Of a stretch of DNA of 64,000 nt, positions 1 to 15,300 are shown piece by piece (position 1 is the stretch's first letter; every line of letters starts with the position of its first letter). Source of the DNA: Campylorhamphus procurvoides. Taxonomy: Eukaryota; Chordata; Aves; Passeriformes; Dendrocolaptidae. Under the pieces are notes generated by a model, which searched no databases, had not been told where the DNA came from, and saw only the letters and a list, made by a program, of their open reading frames with translations. Made by a program: the position numbers and the translations under genes. The DNA lies in NCBI GenBank assembly GCA_013396655.1, contig WBMV01006288.1, positions 1,506,490-1,570,489 on the forward strand, given 5' to 3'.

Positions 1-248
1 GAAGTTGAGCAATGCAAAGGTTTCTTTTCATGATCGTTAATCTTCCAGCTCTTTTGGTCAGAGGCATCCAATAAAGTAGCTGAATAAGTGGATTGAGTAA
101 GCAGTTGGGCGGGGGCTCTGTTCACTGACTTGAGTATGAGGTTACCTACTGTCTGTTTGAGGTAAAAATGCCATAAATAGCTTATCCTGTGTCAACTCTT
201 TCCTCCTTATTTATTATGTACTTTTAATGCTATTTTTTTTTTCTAAAG

Positions 249-341
249 CTGCTGACATTTCATTCTGAAGAAAGAAATGATTCTCATGCTATGCCATGTC
301 TTCAACTGCATTATAAGCATTCAGATAATAGAGGACCTCAG
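249..341 (+). CDS. ATG2B: ATG2B coding exon 1 in window
   Basis: The acceptor is a T-rich tract ending in AAAG and the donor is GTAAGG. It has 31 whole codons, phase 0 at both ends, and reads [13 protein letters not shown] onward. The gene's earlier exons lie outside the window. The intron after it is only 171 nt. Positions 1-248 look like intron, with no exon I can support. Confidence 0.85.
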
Positions 342-3300
342 GTAAGGTGGGAGATTAAAAAGACCAAGTTTCTGTATAATAACCTGTGTTTGATTTGGTT
401 AATTTGAACAGCCAGCCATCTAACTTGTAAAACAGTGTTTTTATCTCTCAGTTATAATTTGTTTCACTGTGTTGTTGCTAAAGATTTTTGTGCTTTTTCT
501 CTTTCTTTTTAGGGTAGTCAAGGGAGACTCAGTTCTGTACCACAGAAAGCAGAGTTACAAATAAAGTTAAGTCCAGTATTTTGTGAGCTGGATATTAGTA
601 TTGTAGACAGATTGAATTCCTTACTTCAGCCACAGAAACTAACTACAGTGGAGATGATGGCATCTCACATGTATGCTTCTTACAATAAGCACATAAGCCT
701 GGTAAGTTAAAAGTGAAATTGATTAATAAAGTTGCTGAACTTTTTGCAGGAGGAAAGCAGTATGTCACTAAGCCTGAGATTGCTAGTTGTGATTGATTTG
801 TGGTTGTTGAGGTTCTTTTTTGTTTGTTTGTTTAGTGTGGGGGAGTGTTTTTTCTTTTTGTTGTGTTGTTTTGGTGTTGAGTTTTTTTTAAAAAACTTCT
901 GACATAGAACACTAGCCATCTGACATATGTTCTCATTTTATATTCTGTGATTGCATGCTTGATAACAGACCTAAAGACAATGGTAGATGCTTCACAGACT
1001 GCTTAAATTTTCAGCTTCTTGAAGCCAGCAGAGCTGTGCAAAAGTTCCAGTGATTGCATTCTAGTGATTGGGAACCAACAGAAGTTGGAGCTTGTTTGTC
1101 TTGGTTCAAGTTGTCAGTAGGATTTAAATGTTAGTATATTTAGCCCAATAACATTAAACTGGACTACTTTTCTTGAAATACTTGAACAGTTAATGCAATT
1201 AACTACCCAGCAACAAATATCTTCATGTAATTTTATTGCTGCATTGATTGATTCCAGAAAAATCAGTCTTCAAAACTGTTTAAAAGAATCCTTATTTTAA
1301 AAATGTGTAATACGTCAGTTATTTCTATCCGTATGGTTATGTCCTGAGAGTTTGATTCTTTTCAGTGATGGTGAGCAAAAAGCTACACTTGGTGAGGTTT
1401 TGAAGGACATGTAAGTGACAGGGACTGGATGCCATGACTTCCTGAAAGGGACAAATACACATGATAGTAATTACCGGTTTCTTAACAATAGCAGTTTTTA
1501 CAAATGTATCCGAGACACAGCATTTACCAACTGCAGCCGAGTGTAGTTTGGTACTCTCAGTCTCTTAACACCTATTTTCACTTTTTTTTTTTATTCTTTT
1601 CTTGAAGGACTGTGAACCTCTGCAAATACTTGACTTCTAACTTAATAGAATCTTAACAGCACCAAGAATAGAATATCCTAAGAGTAATAGCAGTTGGTCT
1701 TAATGTGTGTTTTCTGTGATACATATATAATATTTTTCTTTTTTAGGTATTGCATCATCAAAAAGCTTTCCACATAGTCACTTTTAATGCAATTTTCTGT
1801 AATTTGGATTTTTTTTTGTTTACTTTGTTTTTTAGCATAAAGCTTTTACTGAAGTTTTTCTGGATGATTCACATACTCCTGCAAACTGTAGAGTTTCAGT
1901 TCAAGTCACTGCCCCAGCATTAAATCTCTCTGTTCGCTTCCCAATACCTGACCTACGGTCAGATCAAGAAAGAGGACCATGGTTCAAGAAATCACTTCAG
2001 AAGGAAATTCTTCATCTTGAATTTACAGATATGGAATTCAAAACTGAATTTATAGGAGGTTCAACTCCAGAACAAATTAAATTAGAGCTTACCTTTAAAG
2101 AGCTAACTGGTAAGAATGTTAACATTAGATTCAAATATTCTTTATTATTTTCCCAGATAGAGTTGTAGTTGAGAAAAAGGCTTCTCACAGGGATTAACAC
2201 AGGAAGTGTCTTTCCACCTGAATTTTGGAGTAGATATCTCTGCTGTAGTTTAGTGTTCTGTACTAAATACCAACATAAGTCAAAACAATACTACTAGGAG
2301 ACTAATGTGTATAGGTGTAGTGCTTACGTTCTTGGTTTTGATATCTGAGCTAGTGTTTCTCCTATTTATTTTCTATTATAGTTTGTACAGTTTCTATACC
2401 AGTTTGTTTCAATTTAGTATATATCTGGGCTCTCTATTCCAGGTAAGTTTTGTAGGTTTGTAGGAGGTTACTACAGCTATGCAAGTTATAAGTGTAGCCT
2501 AGAAATGAAGTATCCCTGCCTGGACAAAGGGCTAGAATGTACTCTCAGCAAGTTTGATGAAACTGGGGGGGAACGGCTGATGCACTTGATGGCTGTGCTG
2601 CCATTCAGTGGGATCGTGATAGGCTGGAAAGTTGGGTGGGGAGAAACCTAATGAGGATTAACAAGATCAAGTGTAGGGCACTGTTCCTGGGGTAGAGTAA
2701 CCCCAGGTACTAGTACAGCTTGGAGACTGACCTACTAGAGAGCAGCTCTGCAGAGAAGGATGTGGGGGTCTTGGTGGATGACAAGTTGACCATGAGCCAG
2801 CATTGTGCCCTTGTGGCCAGGAGGGCCAGTGGTATTCTGGGGTGCATCAGGAAGAGTGGCCAGCAGGTCAAGGGAGATCCTCCCCCTCGGCTCTAGTGAG
2901 ACCACATCTGGAGTGCTGTGTCCAGTCCTGGGCTCCTAAGTACAAGGAAGACAGGGAGCTACTGGAGAGGGTCCAGCAGAGGCCCATAAAGATGATTGGG
3001 GGTCTGGAGCATCTCTCTTATGAGGAGAGACTGCGGGAGTGGGGCATACTTAGTCTGGAGAAGGCTGAGATGGGATCTCATTAATGCATATAAATATCTC
3101 AAAGGTGGGTGCCAAGAGGATGGTGCTAGACTCATTTCAGTGGTGCCCAGCAAAAGGACAAGTAATAATGGACATAAAATGAAACACAAGAAGTTTCACC
3201 TCAATATGAGGAAGAACTTCTTTACACTGAGGATGGAAGAGCACTGACACTGGCTCTGGAGTCTTCCTCTCTGGAGATAGTCAGAACCCATCTGGAGGTG

Positions 3301-6300
3301 TTCCTGTGTAATCTGCTCTAGGTGACCCTGCTTTGGCAGAGCGTTTGGACTAGATGATCTTCAGAGGTCCTTTCCAACCCTAACAATTCTGTGATTCTGT
3401 GATTAATTCCCTAAATAACCATAATGAGAAAACTACTAATTTCATGCCTCTTAATATCTTTCAAAGTATTAAATCCATGAGACTGGTTTATATTTGCAAC
3501 CTTCTCTGCTGATGTGTCAACCTGTGTACTTTAAGGCTGTGACAAAGTGTAGTGATACTATAAGTGTAAATGCAGATATCTGTGCATTAGAAGTATCTTG
3601 TTTATCAATGACTGCTAGCTAGAAAATACTGTGAAATACTTTTTGTTTGTGAAAGTTACTATTTTTTGAAGGAAGAGACAACCAAATTTACGCAAGTAAA
3701 TTTACATAAGTAGCTTAGTAACACTGACAAGCACTGTGTTAGACTCTAACTTGAGGAGTGGCTAACTTGAAGTTAGCAGTTGTTGTTCCTGTGTTAATTT
3801 TTAAAAAAAATCCCTTTCTATTCAGGTTCATTTGAGGAAGATAATGCAGAAACACCAATAAAATTTTTTCAAGTATCTGGTGGCACAGATGGAGATATAA
3901 CATCATCATCAGACAATTTTGACTGGCCTCGGTAAAATAATGTTTGGGATTTTTTAATGTGGGTTGTTTAGATTTTAAGAAGCACGGTTATTTTTCTGAT
4001 TTTAATGTAGAATGCATGTGTGGTAAATGCTTGAAAATAATTTGCAAAGAAAGAGCATGTAACTATTGAAAAGACACCCAAAAATTTATGAAAAAAACCC
4101 AACCTGAAACTTCTACATTTATAATAATGCAATATGATTTTAGTGTATAATGGCTTCTGCATGGATTTGAGTAAATTTCAGGGAAAGTTAAATGAATGGT
4201 TAGAGACCTGAAACTTTCTCCTATTTATCACTTTACCCTTTCTGCTATTTCTCCATTCAAGAATGAATATCAACCAACTCCCTCAGCCATCTTTTGCCTC
4301 AAAATATTAATATAGTCCATAACAACAATAAGAATAATTATACTGTGACTGAATTATTGCAGTTTATATCACATGCAAGGCAATGCAATTCTTCAGACTT
4401 ACTGAAGAGAAGGACCTATTAGATGTTTAACAGAGGCAATTTTAGGTTAGCTACAGAATTTTCCATGGATGTTTTTTGCCACAAAATATAGTGATTTCCT
4501 GACGGCAAGTTTGTAGGGAGATTTTTCTTTCATAATGGCACAAATAAATTTTTCTGTAACAGTGTTTACATGTAGCATCATGCAATAGAGTATTTTTTAA
4601 TAGCTGTTAATGGTCTAGTGAAACAGGCATTATTTTGGGAGAGCACTAGTTTTTTCTTAGGTCACCTAAACGGTTACCTGATGGATTTGAAAAAAGCAGA
4701 CACTAACATTTTCTTTCACCTCATGGTTCTTTTTCCATGTCCCTTTGTATGTATAAGTTTTGGGCTTTTTCTTAGTAGTATTGCTTTGGGTAATAAAATA
4801 TGTTATTGTCTAAAAAAAAAAAAATCCCTGGCCTTTGAGCTATGTAGTCTATGTGCATTTAATGGCAAGCCAGTAGAACAAGGGGGCGTGATAGTGCATA
4901 AAATATGAATATTATAAGCATCTCTAATGGCTTACTCTGCCTAACTTCTCCAATGTCAGGATTGTATTGAAAATAAACCCTCTGGCTGTGCACTCTATTC
5001 TGGAAAGGATAGCAGCTGAGGAGGAAGAAGGTGATAATAACTTTCAAGAGGAAGAAGAAGGAGGGTCTCATTCTTTGAAGGATGTCTGTGATATTAGAAG
5101 ACCAGAACCTTCTCCTTTTTCTTCTCGTAGGGTCATGTTTGAAAATGAAGAGGTACTATAAAGTTTTGTTATTGCTTTGTGCTTATGGTAGACGGAATTG
5201 ATGCATTCTCACTACTTTATGTACATGTTCTGGCTTCCACTTTTGGTTTTGGTGGGTTTTTTACTTAAGATTTTTTTTGTTTGTTTTTGCTTTCAGATGG
5301 TGATGCCAGGAGATGTAGTGGAAATGACTGAGTTTCAGGATAAAACAATTAGCAATTCTCATTATGTACTGGAACTCATGTTACCAAACATTCACTTAAC
5401 GTTACCGAACAAAAGCTTTTATGAAAAACTTTACAACAGGCAAGTATGATAATTGTTTTGCTTGGTTATCATGACCTGTACTCTTAGTTCTGTATTCACT
5501 GTTGATAAAAGCAATTAAATAAGCAGGTAGAGCAGGAACTCATTTGTATAGTTTATTTAAGAACATGGAAAAACATTTATATAGCTTTTTAAGATAACAT
5601 CAGAGACAGCATTGTCTCAGGCATCTGGTTGGTGCCATGGCAGCCATCTGCTAAGAAGTGTTTGGCAGAAATTATGAACAAAAAGTAAAGCTAAATAGCC
5701 TTCTGCTCTCAGTGAATACTTTGTTCAGATCTGTGTTTGCAGTGTTTCATTTTGCTCTAATCTTTCTGATTTATTCTTTAACTAGATCGTTGTACTTCAA
5801 AAACTGTTTCATTTAAGTTTATTCTTTCCATCTAAAAAGCTAGAGTTTACAAGGCAGTCAGGGAAAAAACTGTAACCCAGGTTTATGAAAATGTAAACAA
5901 TCCCAACTTAGAGATGGGTGTTAAGCATTTATTTCTGTTAATTTTCTGCCTGAAAAACAACAAAATACTGCTAGATTGAAACTGTGCTATGCAAGGTGCA
6001 AGAGAGATGCTGATCTATTTTAGTCACTGATAGATACTACTTTGCTTCTAGAGTATTTCTCACTCCAAAGTGGCAAAGCTGAACCTTCCATTGACTATTC
6101 TGTTGAAATATTCTTCACTGAATGTCACATCTATCTTTACCCTGGCAGGCACTCACTTGAAATCAAAAGAATGAATGTTACCTGCAACTTGGTTGAAAAT
6201 TGATCAAAAGAGGATTTTCTCACCCCCACTCCAACCTACTGAGCTAATATGTACCTACTTATTGAGGCTTTTATATCACTGTCAAATGTTAGGCTTTGAT

Positions 6301-9300
6301 ATGTGCATACCATAATTACAGAATAAATGTTACTTTCATTATTTAGTGCTTTTACTCTTGAATATATTATTCTTTCTTGTGCTCTTGAACTTTTTTCTTT
6401 ATCTTGGTTTTGAAATCTGAAATCTGTTATATGAAGCCTGCAAAGGAAATATGCTTGACTGACTTTATATTAAGAGGGAATATAGTAATATATTTTGTGT
6501 AATGACATTGTATTTCTTCCTAGGATCAGCAATGATTTATTGTTGTGGGAACCCACAGCTCCATCTCCTGTAGAAACATTTGAAAACCTTTCTTACGGTG
6601 TTGGACTGTCTGTGGCCAGCCAGCTCATCAACACTTTCAGTAAAGACAGCTTTAGTCAGTTTAAATCTGCAGTTAATTATGGTAATGCACTTAATAAATC
6701 ATCTAGAACTATGGAGATTTAGAAGCATAATTGGCTGAAAGTGATTAAGCTGCTAGTGGAAAGATTTTTGTGAACTTATGAGAAAACATAAAGAAGAAAA
6801 AATGTAGATTACTGTTTAACTGAGTAAAATAAGTGTCAAATTAAATTACATTACCAATGGAAAGACAATGAATTATTGGCATAATATGTGTACTAGTTAG
6901 AGAATGAGTTGTTCTTCATTTTATCTATTAGATGATGAGAGTGGATCTGAGGAAGAAACACTGCAGTATTATTCCACTGTTGATCCCAACTATCGTTCAC
7001 GCAGAAGGAAAAAGCTTGACTCGCAGAATAAGAACTCCCAAAGCTTTCTGTCTGTTCTGTTGAATGTGACACATGGATTAGTGTCAATATTCACAGATGT
7101 AAAGGTGAGGCATTGAGATTGGAAAAAGTTGTTTGTTTTGACCACAGGATCCCATTCATGCTGTATGTACTTATTTGGAAGGAGCAAGTGTTTTTGGCAG
7201 CAATTCTGTAATCATACTACTATGCTATAACTATGCAATAATGCAATACAGTATCTTGCCAATTCTGCTTACTTTGTTTCACATGAGAATAACTAAAATG
7301 CAAACATGAAAACATGTATTGGCAACAAGTGTTATATTAGTTTAGACTAAATACAACAAACTCTCAGCAAACAATAATTTAATCATTTATATTCTTCCTT
7401 CAGCAGGATGATGGAAATACACTGGAAGGAAAGTACGGTGAATTTTGGTTTGAGTTCAATAGTGGTTCCCTTTTCAGCGTGACTAAATATGAGGGCTTTG
7501 AGGACAGACACTATGTTTGCCTCCATTCTAGCAGCCTCAACTTATATCATCAAGGTAGGGGTGATGTTGGCATGGCTTTGAGTGTAAATTTGAAATGAGA
7601 TAAGCTTGAAGCTTTTTAGAAGAAAGGCTGTATCTTTTTTTCTTTTTTTTCGACTGATAGTGTATCATTTGGTATAATAGGTTTAATTTGTGGCTAATGT
7701 TTCTAAATGCTACAGTAATGCAATTTCATGATAACTGTATTTACTTAGTTCAGTGCCAACTTTCTTTGGCAACTGCTGATCTTCATTTATATTGTGAGCC
7801 TCTGGCAAATTAGCTGTACAGTCTGTTCTTTAATGTGAAACTGCATGTTTTCTATATGTTATTGATTGTTTCATTCAAAAAGCTACGGGTTACCGGTGGC
7901 TGCTGTGTCTTCCCTGGGTAGCTAGCAGCAGTCAGCAGGTGAAGAGCTTTGTGTAGTTTATATGGCTGGTAACCCTCACGTGGTTAAACCTTTTAAAGTT
8001 TTCCCCTCAGATGTCTCTGAGTCAGTGGTAGTTTCAGTGCAAGGCTTAATTATTGTGTGTTTAGAGGTTAGTGTGGCATTGTCCGATAAAATGGAGACAT
8101 GTGTTCTTATCTCCCCATGTAACCCGTTGTAGATCTGTCCTTTATTTCACCTTTATCATTTTGATGGGCAAATATAAAACTCAAACCCTGTAGTCGGACT
8201 GAAGATTATAGTTTGAACCCTGGTTTTAAATATTGGATCACCCATAACCTTCCCTTCACAGTTTTTGGTTGTCAGTGTTCCTGACTAACTTTGGTAATGA
8301 AAATAATTTTATAAGCATCAAGCATAAAAAGGATTTTCTTTAACTCTTCATCAGTAACAGCTTTGAAGCCCAAGGTAACTCTTTCTAAAATCTCTTTGCA
8401 GGTTCAGTAGATGGGGTTGTCCCTTCCTCTGAAGTACGATTGCCCAGCACGATACGTCCCCATTGGTTAGAACCTACTATATGTTTTTCTGAGGAAGACG
8501 GTCTTAGCAGGACTACTTCAGATGGTGTAGGAGTGGATAGTCCAAGTATGCTGACTGTTGCAGTCAAAATCCAATCAGATAAAGTAGAGAGCAATACAAA
8601 GGTTTGTGTTTTTAAATTTGTGCTTTTATACATTATTTGATTTACTTCAATTTATATGGAAGCATTTGGATGTGGAGTTACAAGGGCTATAGATGAAGAA
8701 ACCACGTAGTTCTGAGACACTCGCCCTCCAACTGTAATGTTAGAGTCTTATGGGTGGATTCTAAAATATAAGTATCGGCATAATTTACTAATTCTTTCAG
8801 TGTTTCACTTTGCTGATCACATTGTATTTCATTACTGAAGACATTTTTTGGACAGTTGACCTCTTTCCTCTTTTGTTTGTGTTACTGAGTTTTAATCTGG
8901 TGCCAAAACATAGAGCTTTCTGCTCAGTTTACTAGGAGTGTCATCTAATAGGCAGCCTTTGCTTACCTATTTGGAGTGACACAGGTAAGTAACAGTAGCA
9001 TTCATTGGCATGGCTGAAAGATGACCTCTTAGCTGGCAAAGTGATGACAAACAGGTTGGTGAAATTGTCTAGAGAAGAAGTAACCTGCAGACCAGCAAAA
9101 TGTTGGTGGGGGGCTCAACTGACTCAAATTTGAACAGCATAAGAAAGAATTACATTGAGTTGGTGCTCCTGGTAAATTCTGGTGAATCCCAGAGTGAATG
9201 TACAGATGGCCTTGCTTCCTACTACCACCACAAACCTGTCATTTCTAAACTAATGTGTTGCAAAAAGTATGAGACTGTATTAGCCTGGGTTTCTGTATTG

Positions 9301-12300
9301 GCAAGTAGGGTTTTTTGAATGGTTAATCCTGGCCCAGTCCTTTTTTATTTCTAGACACGTGGAGATTTTGGGGTGATACTGTTTTATAATCTAGATGTCA
9401 AATAGTCACATGTGTTTCATGTAACCTAAGTCATGCAACTTTGTTGTACAGGAATTTCTAGTTGCTGTTGGACTACGAGGAGCCACCCTTCAGCACAGAG
9501 TACTGCCTTCAGGTTTAAGCTGGCATGAACAGGTCAGGTTTCAACAGCTTTCTTGACTATGTCTTCAATTTCAGTCTCATTGTTCTAACAGCTTTAAGTA
9601 TCAAACTAAACCTTGATGGGTAATCTTGGTGTTAGGCTCTGTCTTATTATCATACTCTTCTCTTGAAAGTATTATTCTTTCTTTTTTGTCTCTTTTTGAG
9701 ATCACTGACAGACTGTTGTCTTGCTTTTAAATTAGTGCCTGTGTATTCACTTGATACAGTTCCTCTCATGATCCTAAATCCACAATATCTTAGAGAAGTT
9801 TGGGTATTTCGTTCTGTTGAGTTTTGTTTTGGTGTTTGGTTTCTCTTTTTTTAAAGAATTTTGGACAAAAAATTTTGGCAGTGCAATGCTATTCAAGCAC
9901 TTAAATAATCCTTTAGTGAAAAAACACCCTCAAAACAAGCAAACATGCTACTTGCAGTACTGAAAGCATTTACCTATTTTCCCTTCTGCTCACTTTATTC
10001 CTCATATCTCATTTCTTCCTTATATATTTCCTGTTTTGCATTGTTTGAAGAGCAGTAACAGAAAAGAAGACTTTAGGGAGGTAATAAGCAGCAGTTTACA
10101 CAAACGCTTCTGAGTGAGGAGGGTTATACTCATAGGTGTGGATTCAGAGGTACCTCATAGTAGGTGGGGCTGGAGACCCTTTGTGTGTGCGCACACACGA
10201 GGCAGGACGTGCTATTAGCACAGTAGTAGTGCAGTTGCATGTGCTTACACCACATTGGATTGCATATAGTAAACTCTTCACATTCAAATTTATCCTGCTT
10301 GTTTTCTAGTGTGTATGGTGTGCTTATTTGACTATGCATTGTTACTGTGTAACTTCGAGGAACTGAATTTAGGGCTTCAGACTCTGCTGTGTAGTTACTT
10401 TCTTCTTACAGTGATATCCCTGTGGGTTTGTTGTGTCCTGCTTTACACTGTGTTCTGTATTTACTCTGTGAATTTTTGCTCAATTAACATTGCCTGTGAT
10501 GCACATGGGAATCTTTTTTGAAGTGTGAGGGGTGAAATAAAATATTGTCCAAAGAATTAGAGGAAACAATTAAAAGACTAGCGATGGTATGCCCCAGGCT
10601 TGGAATAAATTAAGAACTTTATGGCGTAACAGATTTGAGAAGGAAGTATGACAGATTTTAAAGAGGAGTATAGGAGTTTATTTTATGTGGTAATACATGA
10701 AAATCTGTATATACAGTGCTTGTGCGCACATTTCTGGTTCTGAGCATATTTCACACCCCCACCCACCAAGGAAAAGAAGGGTAACTTGAAGTTATCTTTA
10801 CCAATATAGAGTATTACAAAAGAGTAGACTTTTTACATAGAGGGCAAAGAAAATGGTAATACAGTAATTGCAAAGAAGGGTGAATGAGACTGTATTTTGG
10901 CAAGATTTAAAAAATGAATTGTGAGACTTTATACAAGGAGCCGCTTGGGTTGGTCTTTTCCATACCTTTGAAGCTGCAGTTTTGATGATTTGATTGCCTT
11001 GTTTCCGTTCCATGCTTTTCTATATAATGATATTGAGTAAGCACTTTTACATATCTGAGACTGTTCACTCCTTTTTATTGGACTACCTGTTCCAGATTTT
11101 CTTTTGCAATATGTAATTGTTTATTAATTTAACAGATGCTGAACTATTAATACTGGTTTTTTTTTTTTAGATTTTATATTTTTTGAATATTTCTGATGAG
11201 CCTGTTCTGGGATATAATCCTCCAGCTACAATTACAACTTTTCATGTACATCTGTGGAGTTGTGCTCTTGATTACAGGTAAATAAAATGCAAGTGTATGT
11301 CACTTGGCACTGCAGCTGTATATTTGTTCTTCAGGGATGTTTGTATTTGCATACTAAAAAGAATATTTACTTAGGATTTTTTTGAAAAAGTACTGAACAG
11401 AAGCCCCATAAACTGGAAGCAATTTAAAGTAGGATATACACTTGCCTAGGCTGGGGAAAATGTAGTTGGGTCATCTGTAAAGCTTTGATAACACTTCTAA
11501 ATAGATATGAAGTATTAATTTATTTTGCTTCTTTGTTGTTAGGCCATTGTTTTTGCCAGTGAGATCTCTACTTACCGTTGAAACATTCAGTATTTCCAGC
11601 AGTGTTGCAGTAGATAAATCCTCTTCTACTCTCAGGTATGATTTAATTGATTGTAAACCATGCAAGCTCCTGTAAAGCTTGTAAGGCCTGTCTGCTTTTT
11701 TGACCTTGGAAGCATTCATGTTGTGTAAATGATCACACTAGTCTGCATGTTTTGAAATATCCTTTGCTCGTGTGTAATTCTTCTGTTTTATTAGGTTAAA
11801 TAATTTTATTTAATATATATTTTTAGTTGGAGTGCTTTCTTTAACAACCAGCAATTGTGCATTTTTTTGATAAGGTTGGAAGATTTTCTGAAACAAAGTT
11901 GTCTATTTTATAAATTAGAAACATCTTAAGATTCTTGAAAGATTTGTTATTTGGAGACAGTATATTGATTAATTAGTGATTAGTAAACAACTCTGTAACT
12001 TTAAATAATTTGTCTTGCAACTTGAGTTGAATATTCATTCTGTTATACCTGTTCTGCTGTGATACATCTACAAAGTTTCTTGATTTTATTGATAAAACCG
12101 TCTAAATGACCTTTGAAACAAATATGTATGTTAGCTTTATTAAAAGAAAAAGGCAAACAAGGAAATAAGTGTCAATTCTATATGTCAAAAGCATTATTTC
12201 TTAATTTAGGAAGGATCAAATAATTGAAATACAAAAACAATATAATTAGTGATGACGAAAATATCTTAACAGTGGTTAATTGCCAGTGGATTTGGAAATT

Positions 12301-15300
12301 ATGAAAGGTTAAAGTGAAGAGTTTGGCTTTAAGATACATTAGGTATATTTGTGTTTCAAAGTATTTTTTCTATACCAATTTCTTTTGATTGGTTGCACAG
12401 CATTTGTCTAACATCTTTATTTTATCTTGTTTTATCTTCTAGGATAATTTTAGATGAAGCTGCTTTGCACTTGTCTGACAAGTGCAATACTGTTACGGTC
12501 AACCTCCATAGAGGTAACGATGTCTCAGATGTGACTAATCCATTGCAGAGCCTAAAGAAACAGAATTACAGTCATATTCAGCATATATAAAGATTATTGA
12601 AGAAGATGTCTGTGGAGATAAGGAGCAGCAAATTGAATATGAGTGAATAGTGTTGATGAAAATCTGACTGCTCTAGTTTGGTTTTGTCCAGAAGTATGTC
12701 AGAGAAGAGCATCTTGCAATCCCTCCATTGTCTTGTTACAGTTTCATAATGGCTATTTGAAAAAAGCATATTTTTAAAAATCTGATGTTTCAGAGAAAGA
12801 AATCTTCTGAATAACTGAACTTCAAAGGTGCTATATCGCACAGAGATCTAGGTTCTGAAAAGGATACTACCAACTGGTTTGCTCTCATTCAAATAGTAAG
12901 AACCCTTAGGGACTGAGGAACTTGAATCAGTATTTAACAAATGAATTGGAGAAATAATGAAATCTTGTCCCCACAAATGTGTGTATTTAGCATAGGTAAG
13001 AGATCTCTAGTAAAGGACACAGTAAAGTTATGCCTGTTTTGTTTAAACAAGAAAAGATGGGAAATAAGTTATTCATGGCACTGAAAGATGAGTACAATAT
13101 GAACATGTGTTCTCTAACTTCAACTAAAAAACTGGTAAAATGTTTAGTCACTTGTGTGTGTCTCTGTTTTTCTAACTCACACAGATGGGATGAGGATAAA
13201 TACCTTAAAAGATTACATTGCACACAGATGGTGGTAGTGGGAGTGATATATTGGATTGAAAAGATTTGAGTTCTTAATTTGAGTAGCTGAAACTTGCTCA
13301 GAGGCTAATCCTCATAAAAGAAGGAAATGCACAAATATAAAAGATTTTGATAAGAAAGGATGCTCGTGCTATTTCTAATGTTTGATAACAAATACACAGT
13401 AAAGATGGCGTTTCTTATTGTCTTAATATTTTTCTAATTATCATATTTCAGATTATGTTCGTGTTATGGATATGGGACTGCTGGAACTAACCATTACAGC
13501 AGTAAAATCTGATTCAGATGGAGAAAGAGTAAGTATTTAATCATAGACAAAATAAAATGTAAAATCTCCATGGGATATTGTGATTTGAAAATTACCTTAT
13601 TATACTTAGAAGTGAAAAACTTTCCTCCATTCTGCTATTTCTTTAAAATCCTTTTTGACTAATTAAGTAAATTAATTTAAAAACAGTTGTGTATATGCTA
13701 TTTTTAGTTGTATAAGATGCTATTTTTATGGATCCTTAGGATGATCTGAAGTGCATTCTTCCGTTTTTATTATTGCTATCTAGACTAAACCACGTTTTGA
13801 GCTGCACTGTTCCAGTGATGTAATCCATATTCGTACCTGCTCTGATTCATGTGCTGCACTAATGAATCTCATACAATATGTTGCAAGTTACGGTGATTTA
13901 CATCCACCTGCTAAGACAGAGGTTAAACGTGGAGTTAGCAAGCCAAAAATGAAGGTATAACATGGCAAAATAATGTCAACTTAGCTTTATGCTTCTTGGT
14001 AATGTATTTTAATTTAAATCCCCATTCTATTTCCAAATAATGTGTGATTTCCTGTGAAGAAATTAACAGATTGTATCTAACTTAAAATATATTTGAGAGT
14101 AAAATAATGTATTTTTTTTGTTCTTTGGTCACTAAAAATTTTTAAATGTTTTATGCTATTTACCTATTATACTTTATTCTTACCTAAAAAAGGAAATTCC
14201 AGGACGTACATGAGCTGTCCAAGTAATTTGATGATCTAAATATCCTGAACTATAATGTTGAAGCCTGCTGTATGATTTATCTAGCTTGGTGTTTCAGCTC
14301 ACTTGATGATTAAGTGAAGGTGTTTCTTCTCAGAGTTTAAGAGCTGTGAATCAAGCTGTTCTAGCAAAAACTTTTTCAATATTGCAGTTCTCTTTAAGAT
14401 GTGACTATGTATAGTTCCTCTCCTACAGGTAGAGACCTTTAGCCAACCGTCTTCCCACGGACCAGTCCTCGCTGAATCAGAGCAACAGATTTTACGGGAT
14501 TTGATGAGTGATGCAATGGAAGAAATTGAGACTCAACAGACTGCTTCTGCCATGAAGCCAGAATCTAATGGTAAGAATCCTCTGAAGGCATACGTACACA
14601 CGAAGTACAGCTCTCTGGATAGAAATTGGGATTGAAAATTTTGTATATGTAAAGATGCTGCAGTAAGAATGGAAGTGCATACTTACGATGTCTGAAGTCT
14701 TCAAACTGTGAAACAGATTCTTAGATTTAATAACAGCAATGCAGAAGTACTTGTTTATTCTAGTTAAATATACATTACTGAGATTCTGAAAGCAGCAGGG
14801 AAGGAATCTGTCAAGACCCCAAATTCTGTAGGACTGTGAGGTAGCATTGGTGTTGTACTGCAGTGTGGAGGAATCAGACCTACCTTCTGTGTGTGGAGGT
14901 CTGGGAAGATGGTACAGTTCTGAGTCACAGGAAGAACTTTTTTCTATGAGGAATCTCATATCTATGAGGAATTCTTTCCATTAGCAGATAAGATAGTTGG
15001 TTTTATCACAGGATTATGGCTTCTGTATCATGGCTAGAGTGTAATTCAGGTTTAAATTTGCTAAGGATTTTGTACTGCAAATAGACAATGTCACCATTTA
15101 TGTGATGTCTGATCTTTTTTGATGGTGGATGGTGAGCAGTCACTGTAATACTGAGAATTATTGATGCTGTGGTCTTACTACCAGAATGAGAAACTTGGAC
15201 ATGAAAACATTTGATCTGTGTTTGGCAAGGAGGTTTTTTCGAATGTGGGAGAGGAGGGAGTTGCAAATTATTTTCCTGTATTTTTTCCATTCATCTCTGC

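Noticed and set aside
2803..3247. Open frames that look protein-like
   Set aside because: They are the decayed C-terminus of CR1 ORF2, annotated as a LINE.
14492..14959. 155-codon minus-strand frame
   Set aside because: It is antisense to ATG2B exon 17 and intron, matches no family I know and has no splice or promoter context.
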